A DNA stretch of 64,000 bases, from positions 1 through 64,000 of the forward strand of contig JAIVFJ010000216.1 of assembly GCA_025765615.1 (NCBI GenBank), given 5' to 3'. The stretch is from Zopfochytrium polystomum. Lineage: Eukaryota; Chytridiomycota; Chytridiomycetes; Chytridiales; Chytridiaceae. The notes beneath the pieces were generated by a model, which made no database searches, was not told the DNA's origin, and was given only the letters and a program-made list of their open reading frames with translations. This document shows positions 21,782 through 33,291 of this stretch, piece by piece (within the stretch, counting starts at the first letter, position 1; every line of letters starts with the position of its first letter). The position numbers and the translations under genes are program-made.

Positions 21782-22840
21782 TCATTCCTTCATGGAGCGA
21801 AGTCGAGCATAGGGAATGTGTCCTAGACGTTGGTGCAGTCGGTGAGTGTCTGGTTTTTTGCTGTTGAGAAATGCTGCACGAATGCTGTGTGTGTCTGCAG
21901 GTTCTGCTGACGTGAAAAAGCTGTAATATCTGCTGGCGCAATGGGCGAGAAATTGAGTGCTGTAATTGAAGGTTGGGTTTGCTGCAGTTGGGAACCACTG
22001 GAGCCTGTGCCGAAGGATCATTTGAAGAACTGCTGGGTCACCTTCTTCATGACTGCTGCGGTGAACAACACCTGGTTGGAGGTCTCGTGCCAAGTGATAG
22101 TAACCGCATAGCTGGAGGTCCCTGTCGGCAATAAGGTTGACTGGGCATTCTGGAGCAAACTGTGCGCCTCAATAATGAGAGTGATGTTGTTTGCAAGAGG
22201 AATTTGTGCAACGCCTGAGCCCTCGCAGTTGAGAACTGGGCCTTCCTTTGCGATGTGCATGCTGGATTTTTGGTTGTTGAAGGTTGATGGGATAAAGAAG
22301 GAGAAATCACGAAGAGTAGTAACATTGCAACCGTTATCAATAAGGAGATGAAAGGAAGTAACAGGAGGTGGAATGTGGACTGCAAATGCCCGGATCACTC
22401 CCAGGCCATCCAAAAATCCTGTTGGTGGTTGTCGTCACTTTGGCCGCCAAGCTGTGAGTTGTAAGTCTCTTCCCATAACTGCTGTTCGTTTGCAAACTGC
22501 TGACTCTGTTGTTCATCCCAATCACTGTCTGCTGGTGCGCTGTATGTTAGGAGTGCCCGCTGGGATTGCTGAGGCATCTGCTCCTGCACGTTTGCAGCTG
22601 AAGGACATTCCCTTGCATAATGTCCACGACCACTGCAATGTTGCAGGTGACATTTGCGGATGCCTGGCTCTGGTGTGGACGGAATGGTTGCTGTGGTCGC
22701 CATCCACTTTGCTGCAGTCGCCATCCGATCTGCTGGGGCCGCCAACTTCCTTGAGAGAGTGGAATGGACCCTCTGCCACAGCCACCAGATGATCCTGAAG
22801 AATATCAGAAACGATTGAAATGGTCACGGCTTCCAAAGAG
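21782..22840 (-). pseudogene. Copia gag end, protease and GAG-pre-integrase
   Basis: From high to low coordinates: a gag tail with HLVAVAEGPFHSL; a zinc knuckle CHLQHCSGRGHYARECP whose first spacing is four residues instead of two; a protease-like segment with LIDNGCNVTTL where an active-site D-S/T-G would be expected; and HQRLGHIPYARLRSM, the His part of the GAG-pre-integrase zinc site. Frames overlap and shift between 22018 and 22093. Confidence 0.75.
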
Positions 22841-22849
22841 CTGCAAGTT

Positions 22850-23060
22850 CTGTGCGCCTACTGCAAGGGTGGCCACGCAGATGATACTGGAGAGAGATCA
22901 GCGCTTGCTTCGTCCTCTCACCCCACCAGATTCCAACCCCACCAACGCAAGCTAGTGCACTGTCTGTACAACCTGCCCCAAGTCAGCCTGTTGCCAGCCT
23001 GCCTACACCACAAACTCAACCTGTGCCCCTGAGGAGGAGCACACGGTCAAAACCTTCTAA
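22850..23060 (+). pseudogene. Fragment of an LTR-element polyprotein
   Basis: A plus-strand open stretch ends PVPLRRSTRSKPSK then a stop (about 23050). The RRSTR-type basic motif is common in the integrase-RT linker or pol tails of LTR elements. It abuts the start of the minus-strand copia gag head to head. Confidence 0.4.
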
Positions 23061-23212
23061 GTAAGAAGTACTCCCTTTGTCACACCTGTGGGTGTGAGAT
23101 TGAAAAAGAGGTACTGTGAGACTACACCGAAGGTCCCAGTGATAAAGTCTAGCGATTTATTCGCAAAAACAAGCGTACCTGTCATAAAACCGCAAGGATC
23201 GGGACCCCTGGT

Positions 23213-23428
23213 TTATTGGTGTAAGCAGTGTGCAGGAGCTTTGACCTGTTACTTCTCTGCAAGGATGACTTGCAGCATTTTGCAAGTGATGGTCCTTGTA
23301 ACAGATTTGTATAAAGACAAACACAAGACTGAGAGAAGCCAAGATCAACCTCCCACCACCACCACCTTCAGTTGTGTGCACCACAGCAGCCCAACCCATC
23401 AATCAGCCAACATAGCGAATTCTTTCAT
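23213..23428 (+). repeat. LTR, family A, 5' truncated
   Basis: Matches 29596-29833 from the TTGGTGTAAGCAGTGTGCAG block to the CTTTCA terminus. It lacks the first bases and is followed within four bases by R2 copy 2. Confidence 0.75.
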
Positions 23429-23431
23429 ACA

Positions 23432-24178
23432 AAACTTGATGAAATCCCACCCAGGACTGGAGGGACTTGGTGTGTGTGGGGATGAAGAGAGAGAGAGAGA
23501 GAGAGAGAGAACAGTGATGATGGAAAAGGGAGAGGAGTGAGAGGATGGAGAGAGGAGAGAGGAGTGAGTGGGCAGAGATGGAAGAGAGAGCAAATGGAGG
23601 AAGAGAGATTGGCTTGTTTTGCACTGGATTCTGTCAAAGCAGCAAGGAGGGGGTTGGATTCCTTGTTTGATCTCTGGGAGAGGTTGCTGCTTTTACACTC
23701 CTGCAGGTTGGAGCCATCAGAAAACAGAGGGAGCAGTGGGCTGCACAGAGCAGGCCACAGAAATGAGAACAGGCTGAGCACCAACCCCCAGCCTGGGCTA
23801 AGTACCTATTCAGGGCTGAGTACCACCCAGTGCTGGGCATCACTCAGGGCTGAATACCAGCCAGGGCTGAGTACCAGCCTGGGCTGAGCACCACCCAGGG
23901 CTGAGTACCAGCCTGGGCTGTGCACCACCCTGGGCTAAGTACCAGCATGAGTACCACTTTGGGCTGAGCACTTTGTCTGGGCTGAGTACCACCAGGAACC
24001 AATTTACAGCTTGTTTGAGAAACAGTTGCTTGTAAATTGGTTTGGTTGTTTCCAAATCAGGAAGCTTGTTTGGGAAACAAGCTAAACAAGCCGCTTTTTT
24101 CCTTGTTTTTAGAAATCCAATGATTGGTGCAATCTCTGGTGAGCTCAGTTTTTATCTCACTTTTAGAAATGCAGTGAT
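23432..24178 (+). repeat. Repeat module R2, copy 2
   Basis: Same order as at 15296: GA-repeat (23486-23510), core, GGGCTGAGTACCAGC minisatellite (23775-23990), hairpin AACCAATTTACA/TGTAAATTGGTT (23997-24042), then a perfect hairpin with arms AGCTTGTTT (24063-24071) and AAACAAGCT (24075-24083) around a GGG loop. Confidence 0.75.
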
Positions 24179-24234
24179 TGGTGCAATCCCTGATTCCTAA
24201 ATGCCTATTGCATTGCTCAGATTGCACAGCACAG

Positions 24235-24624
24235 CAGGAAAGCTGGAATTCCAGACCAGGAAGCGGAATTCCGGTGCAGAGAGCGGAATTCCGATGCAGA
24301 GTGCGGAATTCCGGAGCATTGGGCAGTGGTACACTGCTTCTCCATGCTTGCTGTGCTGTGTTACATGTGCAGAGTGTGTAGTTTGAGCGTTTTTGTGCAT
24401 GTTCTAATTGCATTGTTCCTACCAGTAGGATGAACAAAGCTAGAACAACAGCCGCCTTTGCCTATCTCTTTTTATTGAGAACAGATTAGCCCTTCCGAGC
24501 GCCCCATTCAAGTATTGAATCTACTGAGAGCCCTTCAAACACCCCATCCAATGTGATTGGATGGAGTTCTCAAAGGGATCATCAGTAACGGGCGTAGTGT
24601 ACCCCGTGGGTCGAATCTCAACAA
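24235..24624 (+). repeat. LTR, family B
   Basis: Ends GGGTCGAATCTCAACA and is followed by the element leader (GTTACCCATCCCAATCACTT). It contains four palindromic GGAATTCC-type words about 18 bp apart (24244-24316). An inverted copy is at 7437-7794. Confidence 0.7.
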
Positions 24625-24659
24625 AACTGTTACCCATCCCAATCACTTCCTCCTTGGTT

Positions 24660-25282
24660 TCAACAAGATCCAATCAGTAGAAGGGGTTGTACACTTTCAG
24701 ATCTGCCAACTTCGTGGAGCAATCACAGGTGCTACAGACATTGTACAGCAATTTTGGTACTACCATTGAAAAGCTCTTGATCTCCTCTTTTCAACAAACC
24801 CACCTGATCTTGGATCAGACGCTCCTACGTCGTATCCACTGCCTCCAAATTTGTCGCCCACTCTTTCAACTTCAACCACCATTTTCTCGCCTTCCAGACC
24901 TCCCCAGCTGATCCCAAGCTATCATTGGAAAGGCCTGCTTCTGGACTACACGAATGTCACCAGTGGCATTCTAAAATCGCTCTCCTTTGTGATAAGCGAC
25001 GCCTTTTTCTATTCAGGGTCACCAGATTTCCTCCAACCCTCACCATTAATTTTTGATTTTTGTCCCCAATTGGAAACAACGACCTCCCCACTACCTGACA
25101 CACACCAAGCTAACAAACCAACTTTTCATCTGCTGCAATACCACCTCACAACACACCCTAAATCCAACAAAATCCCTTCAAACTTGGCACACACAATTGT
25201 CACGAGAAACAACATGACTACTGACTCAACCAAGTATGTTGCCAAGCCCTTCAGCGTCTTGGAGGACATGGCCACCTTTTGA
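24660..25282 (+). pseudogene. Gag-like fragment downstream of LTR B
   Basis: Contains FRSANFVEQSQVLQTLYSNF and KLLISS, repeated with the same reading on the minus strand at 6030-6130. A further open frame (24851-25282) ends near MTTDSTKYVAKPFSVLEDM. The match between two independently placed copies supports this reading direction. Confidence 0.45.
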
Positions 25283-25570
25283 GATCAGAGTGATTTCAAC
25301 CACACTGAAACTCTCACAATCAAACGTATTAGTGATTGGGATGACCAATAGTTGTGCAAGTGCCAACTCTCACAACCATGGCAACCTTGTGCAATTTCCT
25401 CATGACTTTGGACTCTGTTACATCAAGCCTCTCTTTATCTTTGCTCACATACTTCAGCCAACGACAATTTGCTGTCCATTCATTGATTGAACCAGGATTG
25501 GTTGAGTAGTTTAACCATCCTCTTACCGTTTTGCCAGTGCAACATCAAACATCATCTTCCACTTAGGTGG

Positions 25571-25665
25571 GAGGATGCTAGGGATAAGTGAAAGATGATC
25601 ATCAGCACTATATTGCCAAATTAGATGGAGGATGCTTGGAATAAGTGAACGATGATCATCAGCAC
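25571..25665. repeat. Direct duplication of about 55 bp
   Basis: The word GGAGGATGCT plus AAGTGAAxGATGATCATCAGCAC occurs twice in tandem with few differences. No coding role is apparent. Confidence 0.6.
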
Positions 25666-25669
25666 AGAG

Positions 25670-26978
25670 TTGCAAAGCGATCTCAGCATGGATTGGCACC
25701 AACTTGGCATGGTCTTCTTGGTGCTGGGCTGCTGGCTTGGGAAAGCACTCTATCCATTTTAGCCAAATGAATCTGGACTTAGGAGTCAAACTATGGAATA
25801 CACTATTATTGCTGGGCTTACTCTGGCTAGGGACCTTAACTCACACATATTGACTTCAGCTTTTATACACAGACATACTAACACTACACCAGGTCCTATA
25901 TCGCAGGGAATTCCACAGCCATAACTGAGTCCTCACCTCAATTGCATCACTCTGATGAATTATCCTAACCAACTTCTGTGACAAAACACAATGTTCCTTG
26001 AAATAACTTTTGGCTCATTCCAAGGAGTATCAACATTTATCTTTATTGGACACTCAACACTAACACTTTTCAGAGCAAACTATAAACAAGCTCAACCTTG
26101 CAAGATTACTGAAGTTCCACTCTCATCTAAGATTCTTCCTTTGCAGAACCAAATCTAACTGACTCTAGATTTCAAATTCCTCTTAATAGAATCACTCCAG
26201 AACAGCTATGTTCTTTGAATGCCTCATTCATCCAGCATAACCAGGATCTCGAAGCTTCAGAGATTGCCCTCAACTTTTGTAATCTGACCAGAAACTTTGT
26301 TTTTTTGGCTTGGATGTTAGACTTGACAATAACATTATGCTGATTCTTTAATGAGGCAGAGTAGAAAACATAAGGCTAAGTCTTTGTTCCCTTTGCTTGC
26401 ATTAACACTCTTCTACCAGCATTAACCACCACAACATCAGTTGGAGACTAAAGGCAATTCATCATCAAGCAATCAGGCTCTGTGGAAACATCTGGATATA
26501 CTAACTCCACTAATGCTTACTTCCTTCCACTAACTTCATCTCTATCTTTATTCTCCACTCTAGACCAACAAAAACAAAAATCAACCACCTCATAGTCAAA
26601 CAGTCACAATTACCACATCGTCAAAATATTCAATATGCAGCAGTCTCAGCAAAATTCAGGAAAACCTTCAACTATTCATTCCTGCAGATCAGCTTCAGAA
26701 ACAGCACCAACTTCACCACTTTGCTCCATTCAGTCACCAGTCGCCTTGAACTATCTTTGAGACTTAATTTTGCAAGTTGAACGAGTTGAATTGGAATTGC
26801 TTTCAGTTTTCCGCAGTCTCAACAAAGTCAGACAAAGCATCAACCATTCCCCACAGCAGAGTCACTCCAGAAAACAACAACTCCTCCATTCGGTCAGCAT
26901 TCAACTTCAGCAATAAGAATTGGAAGAAGTTAAAATGGAATTGGTAAAGAGTATCAACCACATGGTAATCCACAGAGA
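25670..26978. other. AT-rich sequence, no gene recognised
   Basis: Many stops in all frames. It lies where the 5' part of the plus-strand copia fragment would be expected, but no copia motif was found here. Confidence 0.4.
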
Positions 26979-29595
26979 AAGTGATGACGGCACGATGGGT
27001 TGGATTCCCTGCTACTGCAATTAACGTCACCTCCAGTGGGCCTTACTGGGAGCACTATAGGCATGACTGAGGAAGGCTGGACCAATGTGGCAGACTGGCA
27101 ATGTAAATCAACCGAAGGCCCACACACCGAAGTCCCAGCTTGTAGGCAAGTGTGGCCTGGACCTGTGTCAGAGGAGGTGGAGTCCTGAGCAGGGAGCCCA
27201 TTCTGCAAGGAGCACCAACCAGGAGACAGTTATTCCCCTGATGTGCCCGGGCGAGACGCGGGGGAAAGCGTTGAGGGCAAGCTGTGCATGGGGGAGTGGT
27301 TGCCTTGCCTCATATGGTACTGGGGGGAGCTCAGACCAGCATCGTGCAGAAGGCTCACCTGTGCAGAGTTTTCACTTGTGCTTTCTTTTGTGTGCAGGGT
27401 ATCTTAGAAAATCTGAACTAATTTTCCCTAAAGTTTCTTAAAGTTAAAACCATCGCAAGTAGATCCTATTTCTCTACAACCACAAAACAAACATAACACT
27501 TTAAAATTTGGAATCCACCACAAACTTCTTACCTTCAGGCAAAATTCCATCAGAACCACATCAGCTGTCGCCACCATCTGACAACTTTGCAAAGTGTACA
27601 CATTCAGGCTCCCTGTGATTGACAAGCACACCCTGCGCAGACCCTTGTATATGTGCAGACAGCCTTTGAAGTTATTGAACGTCCCACCGGTGTCAACATA
27701 GTCTGGAACAAATGGGTCTACAGGTCAAACTTTGTGAAGACACCAGCATTGAGTGCTTCTATGGCTCATGGCTAAGGGCCCCACTTAGTGTCTTTGCATT
27801 TATATTCAGAATACTCACTCACCTCTTGTCCAAATCAATAGTCCCTGTTAACTCACTGAAATGGCTGCCTGAATCAACTGGCTGGCTGGTACTTAGCCCT
27901 GGGTGGTGCTCAGCCCAGGATGGTACTCATCCCTGGTTGGTACTCAGCCCTGGGTGATGCCCAGCCCTGGGTGGTACTCAGCCCTGAATGGGTACTTAGC
28001 CCAGGCTGGGGGTTGGTGCTCAGCCTGTTCTCATTTCTGTGGCCTGCTCTGTGCAGCCCACTGCTCCCTCTGTTTTCTGATGGCTCCAACCTGCAGGAGT
28101 GTAAAAGCAGCAACCTCTCCCAGAGATCAAACAAGGAATCCAACCCCCTCCTTGCTGCTTTGACAGAATCCAGTGCAAAACAAGCCAATCTCTCTTCCTC
28201 CATTTGCTCTCTCTTCCATCTCTGCCCACTCACTCCTCTCTCCTCTCTCCATCCTCTCACTCCTTTCCCTCTTCCATCATCACTGCTCTCTCTTTCTCTC
28301 TCTTCATCCCCACACACACCAAGTCGCTCCAGTCCTGGGTGGGAATTCATCAATTACCACAACACTGAGTGCTTGAGTAGAACAGCCACCCAAATCAAAC
28401 AGTTGTCAGGAAAGTACGATCTTCTGGAAGACCACTGCATCCTTCTTTGTCAATTGACTGACGCATCATCCACACCGCAAGCTAAGTTAACAATATTTGT
28501 TTTGGTGATTCTGGCAAAACTTCCTCTGCCATTGCCTTGCCTCTTGTTACAAACTCTGCAAAATGGGAGCAATCAAAAACTATCCTTTTTATGCAGCTGG
28601 AACATCACCATAACGGAATCTTCTACATTAGAAAGCCAATATCAAGGAGGTACTTCAGGGCCACGCCAACATTATCAACAACCGCACTGCAGTAACTGCC
28701 CTTCCCTCTCACTCTTCAACCTCATACGATCAATGAAGTAGCTGCAGATCAGAGACTGTACCAGGCAATCCTTGGCAGCATCAACTACCGTGCAACACAC
28801 ACAACCAGACCTTGCCCTGGCAGTCTCATATCTTTGTGCCTTCAGCAAGGATCCCAGCAAGCAACACATGAAGATTCTTATTCAGTTCCTCAATTAATAA
28901 TGGGAAATCACAGCTTGGCTACTATGCTCTATTTGGAGGAACAGCTATTAGTTGGACATCTGTTTGGAGCAGCACTGTCATGCTGTCACTGCAGGAAGCT
29001 GAATACGTAGCAGTGCCTGAACCAGGACGAGAACTTAAGGCACTATTCCAACTCTACTCAGCACTCAACTTCTGTCTCCAACTCCTCTTGACATCTACAC
29101 TGACAACAGCAGTGTGATCAACCTCAGCTCAAATGATCTTTACATCAATCAGTCAAAGCATATCATGGTAAAGTATCATTATATTTGAGAACTCGTGGAA
29201 CAAAAGGTAGTTTGGCTTGAATGGATTGCTGGAGAAGAACAGCCTGCGGACAATATGACGAAAGCTCTCTACAGCTGCTCTCAGTGAATATCATCTGAGT
29301 TGTATTGGCCTTTACTTCTTTTCTTACCTCTGAATCAGTTTTTCTTATCTGTGAAGCTGTTTTCTTCTTTGTTCTTTTTCATTACTTTGACTCATTTTCT
29401 TTTACCTCTGAACTTCAATATGTGCCCCCATCCATTTCTTGTTTGTGCAGTCTGTCCTTTCTGTTCTGCCATCTGATGGCCAGTCATACCTGTTTGTGAT
29501 TCTTCTTTCTCTGGTGTACACTTTCCTCAAGTTGACTATGGCTTAAGGTTTTCCTCTGTGCCGGCTTTTGCTCCTGCCCACAGCTTAGGGGGGAG
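26979..29595 (+). mobile_element. Second copia element, plus strand, fragmentary
   Basis: Pieces in copia order: linker repeat (26979-27365), RT start with FEVIERPTGVNIVWNKWVYR (about 27655-27725), an inverted R2 insertion (27880-28350), then RNase H remnants (28750-29200) with SWTSVWSS, LQEAEYVAVPEPG and YTDNSSVI in disturbed frames, and a polypurine tract (29587-29595). It is closely related to the minus-strand copia element and dead. Confidence 0.8.
27880..28350 (-). repeat. Repeat module R2, copy 3, inverted
   Basis: Reverse complement of the lead-in, GA block, core and minisatellite part of R2. The terminal hairpins are absent. It splits the plus-strand copia element. Confidence 0.75.
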
Positions 29596-29833
29596 TGTTA
29601 GTTTTGGGTCTTTTAGGTTTTTTGGTGTAAGCAGTGTGCAGGAGCTTTGACCTGTTACTGCTCTGCAAGGATAACTTGCAGCATTTTGCAAGTGACGGTC
29701 CTTGTAACAGTTTTGTATAAAGACAAACACAAGACGGACAGAAGCCAAGATCAACCTCCCACCACCACCACCTTCAGTTGTGTACACCACAGCAGCCCAA
29801 TCCATCAATCAGCCAACATAGTGAATTCTTTCA
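29596..29833 (+). repeat. 3' LTR, family A, best preserved copy
   Basis: Follows the polypurine tract directly, starts TGTTAGTTTTGGG and ends TTCTTTCA. TTTGTATAAAGAC around 29715 is a plausible TATA element. Confidence 0.8.
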
Positions 29834-29942
29834 GAACCAAGGAGAGGTCATGACTGTCCTGACACCATTCCAGATGAGAAGGCCAATAAACCTGGAAAGC
29901 TCCTCTTTTGTGAATCGTGCTTCACCACCAGATCCAGAATTT

Positions 29943-30110
29943 GCTGAAAGAATTCGCTATGTTGGCTGATTGATGGATTGGTCTTGTGTTTGTCTTTATA
30001 CAAAACTGTTACAAGGACCATCACTTGCAAAATGCTGCAAGTCATCCTTGCAGAGCAGTATCAGGTCAAAGCTCCTGCACACTGCTTACACCAAAAGACC
30101 CAAAACTAAG
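29943..30110 (-). repeat. LTR, family A, internally deleted
   Basis: Both ends of the LTR are present but the CCACC-rich middle is missing (GATGGATTGG joins CTTGTGTTTG). It lies inverted only about 110 bp from the preceding LTR, so the two could pair. Confidence 0.7.
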
Positions 30111-31930
30111 ATCTGCTCCTTCATCAAGTTCACTATCAGATTCTCCAGATGGCTGAGCATTGCCCAAATTTGCCAACTCCGCCTTCTTTTGCTTCAGTTT
30201 TCTCATTCTTTTGGCGATGTAGTTCATGTTTGTATGAAACATGATCGGTTTTCTGCACTTCATCATTCCAAACAAGATCAAACACATCCTTTGGGTGAAC
30301 AGTTTGGCTTGCTTTGCTGGGATACAAGCAGCTTTTGACAGTTCTCCAGTTTCATTCTTATGCTGAAATGGATGAATTTGCGAGCTTTTGTCACTGATTC
30401 AACCTACTCAGCTAGACTGGTTGTGCTTTGCTCACCCTGTGCAAGGAGTTCAGCAATGTATCACTCAAACTGATCTGCATTGACAATCACAGTTCCCTCA
30501 ACCATCTCAACAGAATGAGATCCACCAACATTCTCATCAGACGAAGGAGCAGGATCAGGAGGAAGATTGCCGGAGGAGACAACTTCAACTGCAGAAATTG
30601 CTGAATCAATCAGTGCTGCTGAAGAAGTCCTGACACTTTCAGAGTCCATCATCCCACCAGCAGCACATCCTCACAGAGTGTCCATCACTTGTCCAGGCCT
30701 CAGATTCCTAGTTTCACCGCTTGAAGCAGATCCAGAAGTAGGCAAGTTTACATAAGGATCAGGTTGTGCAGAAGCCCCCTGCTGCCACTCCCTTGTCCAG
30801 CACTGAGGCATTGTGCATTTTCTCTACCACCTGTGAAACTCTGACCAGGTTACCGCCCATCAGACTCACTTATCTGATGAATGCTTATGTTAGAAATATC
30901 TGTTTGTGCTTGACGTGGCATGGGAAGTCACTTTGAGCAGAAGTGTGAGAACCTAGTTTGTATCAGTTGTCATTCTTAAAATGAAGAAAAAATCACCAGC
31001 CTGTGCTTTCACGCTATCAAGGAAAGACCAGCCAGCGATTCCTTTGTGTGACCAGAGTTGATTAACCACATCTCCCAGTATGCCTTTGTGTTTCTCCCAG
31101 GTTTCTTTGGCACTGGGTGTGCTTTCGTCAGCCACCTGAGCTATAATGTTCAAGTTTTTTTTGAGTACTGGTTTGCTGGAAGCTGATCAGTGAACATTTT
31201 CAAACAAAAGAAGTGTCATTTGATGCGTGGAAGCTGGATACACCTACATGCAAAATATCGCAGCCTAAAGAGCTTGTATGTCACAGGATCTCAGCATGTG
31301 CAGTGTCAAGTTGGTGGAGGGTGGTGGCACTGTCATGAACAGATTGTCCTGCCACTGGTGAAACTTGCGTCTCACACAGCAAGGCCGCGCAAGGCACCCT
31401 CCTCACAGGTGAGGGGGGTTGTTCTTGTTCTGTCTTTGGTCAGCTGTCTGTTCAGTCCAAGTGGAGTAGGCAGCCCTTGCTCAAAAGGGTTAAACTGCCC
31501 ACCATGGGACACGCAAGCCCCCCCTTGCACTGATTCTGTGAGTGACAAAGCTATTCCCACCAATGGCTGTTCAGCAGCAAGTAGAATGTCGGCCCTCAAT
31601 GGCAATCAGTCCCACTTACACGTGAAGAAAAAGGGAGGGTAGGACAGGGACAAATAAGGAAGGAGGGTAAATGAAAATGCAGAGTGAAAGGTCAGATCCC
31701 AATATAGAGAGAGGGTGTTGGGCAAGGGATATGCTACTCCACTCCTAGTTGGACAGCACAAAACCACAGAAATGAGCCAAGGGACGCTGACTAACACAGC
31801 CAAATGCCCCGAACCTGAATAACCGCCACAGTAAATGTCAGGCAAGAGGAAGAAGATATTCCAAATGCCAGAAAATACCTTCAAAGAAGAAAGAAAACTA
31901 GAAAGTTAAAACCCTCTCAAAATAATTAAG
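30111..31930. other. No gene recognised
   Basis: Short open frames only. Two minus-strand pieces (30652-30461 and 30287-30066) are rich in Ser/Glu or Lys and could be parts of one degraded gene, but no family was recognised. A GA dinucleotide run of about 28 bp sits at 31937-31966. Confidence 0.4.
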
Positions 31931-31937
31931 GATAAAG

Positions 31938-31969
<32 letters not shown>

Positions 31970-32059
31970 AGCGGCGCTGTACGAGCGGCTCTGAAGGCCG
32001 CGAGTGTAGCATGTCAAAATTGTCCAAAACCGACTGGAGATCTAATTTTCGCGTAGGCG

Positions 32060-32490
32060 TCAAAGCCGAAACCGCGGCCGAAGGCCGCGGTTGCATCGAA
32101 AGAGGCGAGGTTGAGGGCGGCAGCGAAGCCGCCGCAATCTCAAAGTCGAGATTGCAGTCGAAAATCGCGGCCGAAATGTGAGGTTGAAATCGCGGCCGTT
32201 GGCTGCGACAGTGATAAAAATACGGTGTCGTTGACGAGAACGGAGGCGGCGGCGAAGCTGCCGCAATCCCAGTGTCGTTGGGGATGACGTCGAAATCGCA
32301 GCTGAAGGCCGCGATTGCGGCGGAAACGGTGAGGCTAAAGGCGGCGGCAAAGCTGCCGCAAAATCAAAATCGAGGTTGCGGCCTTTGGCCGCGATTGGGG
32401 CAAGCAAGAAGTTGAGATCGCGACCGAAGGTCGCGATCGCGGCAGAAATAGCGAGACGGATGTTGAGATCGCGGCCTCCGACTGCGACAT
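32060..32490. repeat. Array of GC-rich hairpins with three-base loops
   Basis: At least nine short inverted repeats in about 430 bp, most built on ATCGCGGCC-GAA-GGCCGCGAT or GGCGGC-GAA-GCTGCC themes. Two are perfect with ten-base arms: 32070-32092 (AACCGCGGCC, GAA loop) and 32416-32438 (GATCGCGACC, GAA loop). Others carry one mismatch in the stem. The block is much more GC-rich than its surroundings. It lies between unrecognised sequence and a piggyBac remnant. Confidence 0.85.
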
Positions 32491-32493
32491 ACC

Positions 32494-33056
32494 ATGGCCG
32501 GTCACATAGCTACCATTTTGCATCATAAACGGATGTGGACATGGTATCACAGGCTGTTTTACTTTGCATTGGACGCCTGTCTGGTCAATGCACGTGCTGT
32601 TTACCAAAAGGTGCAAAAATCTGCTGGGTTGTCAGATGACGTTTCAATAACAGACTTTTGCCTTGAGCTTGCAATGCAACTGTTTGGAAGGGTCAGACTG
32701 TTGTAAATGGTCAAGCAGCAGATGCAGGGGGCATTGGTGCACTTGCCCCACGCACCACCAGGGTTGGCAACATTGCCCTTTTCTATCACATTCCGGCTTA
32801 CTACTACAGGTGTGAATATTATCTGTTCACACTTGTGAATCCACCAGTGGGAACATACACAGCACGAGTTAGATGCCACAACTGCCCTGCCAATCCAGGA
32901 ACAAGGACGACAAATGTCTGTGCTCAATGCAAAATTGGCTTTTGTCTTGGAAAATGTTTTAGTGATCATGTATTTGGCAATGGAACTTTTGATCATGTGA
33001 AAAAGAAGGCTCTTGACAGTGCTGAGGCAAAAACTGAAAAGCAAAGAAAGCATTGA
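32494..33056 (+). pseudogene. PiggyBac-like transposase, C-terminal remnant
   Basis: The first stretch, MWTWYHRLFYFALDACLVNA, resembles the final helix of the piggyBac DDE domain. After disturbed frames comes a Cys-rich tail (32835-33056) with CHNC, CAQC, FCLGKCF and DHVF, the pattern of the piggyBac C-terminal zinc-binding domain. The catalytic domain is absent; GC-rich hairpins lie where it should be. Confidence 0.65.
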
Positions 33057-33291
33057 GCAACTACTTGATGAAATTTCATTCCACTGCAGATCCAGTCTAT
33101 GTCCCTTTGTTTTTTAATTGACGTGTCAGGGCCGAACGTGTTGAATGAAACCAGTGATCAGAAAAGTGTGTCCTGAACAAGTGTTCTACGCCCGAAGCAA
33201 TCAAACCAATCAAAGGCAGGAGACATCTGTTTGCACGCCACACAAAGCTAAAAACAAGCCATGGAATGAAGAAAACAGGAACAGGATTTGT

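Larger units (their letters stand above)
16207..22840 (-). mobile_element. Copia-type LTR retrotransposon, degenerate and interrupted
   Basis: Domain order on the minus strand is gag zinc knuckle, protease, GAG-pre-integrase, integrase, linker, [insertions], RT, RNase H, polypurine tract, 3' LTR. That is the copia/Ty1 order (integrase before RT). Stretches from 20257 to 17706 are foreign: an LTR-bearing fragment and a LINE fragment. A matching 5' LTR was not found upstream of 22840. Several frameshifts show it is inactive. Confidence 0.85.

Noticed and set aside
32060..32490. CRISPR-like array
   Set aside because: Units are hairpins of varying sequence and spacing without constant repeats and unique spacers, in a eukaryotic context.
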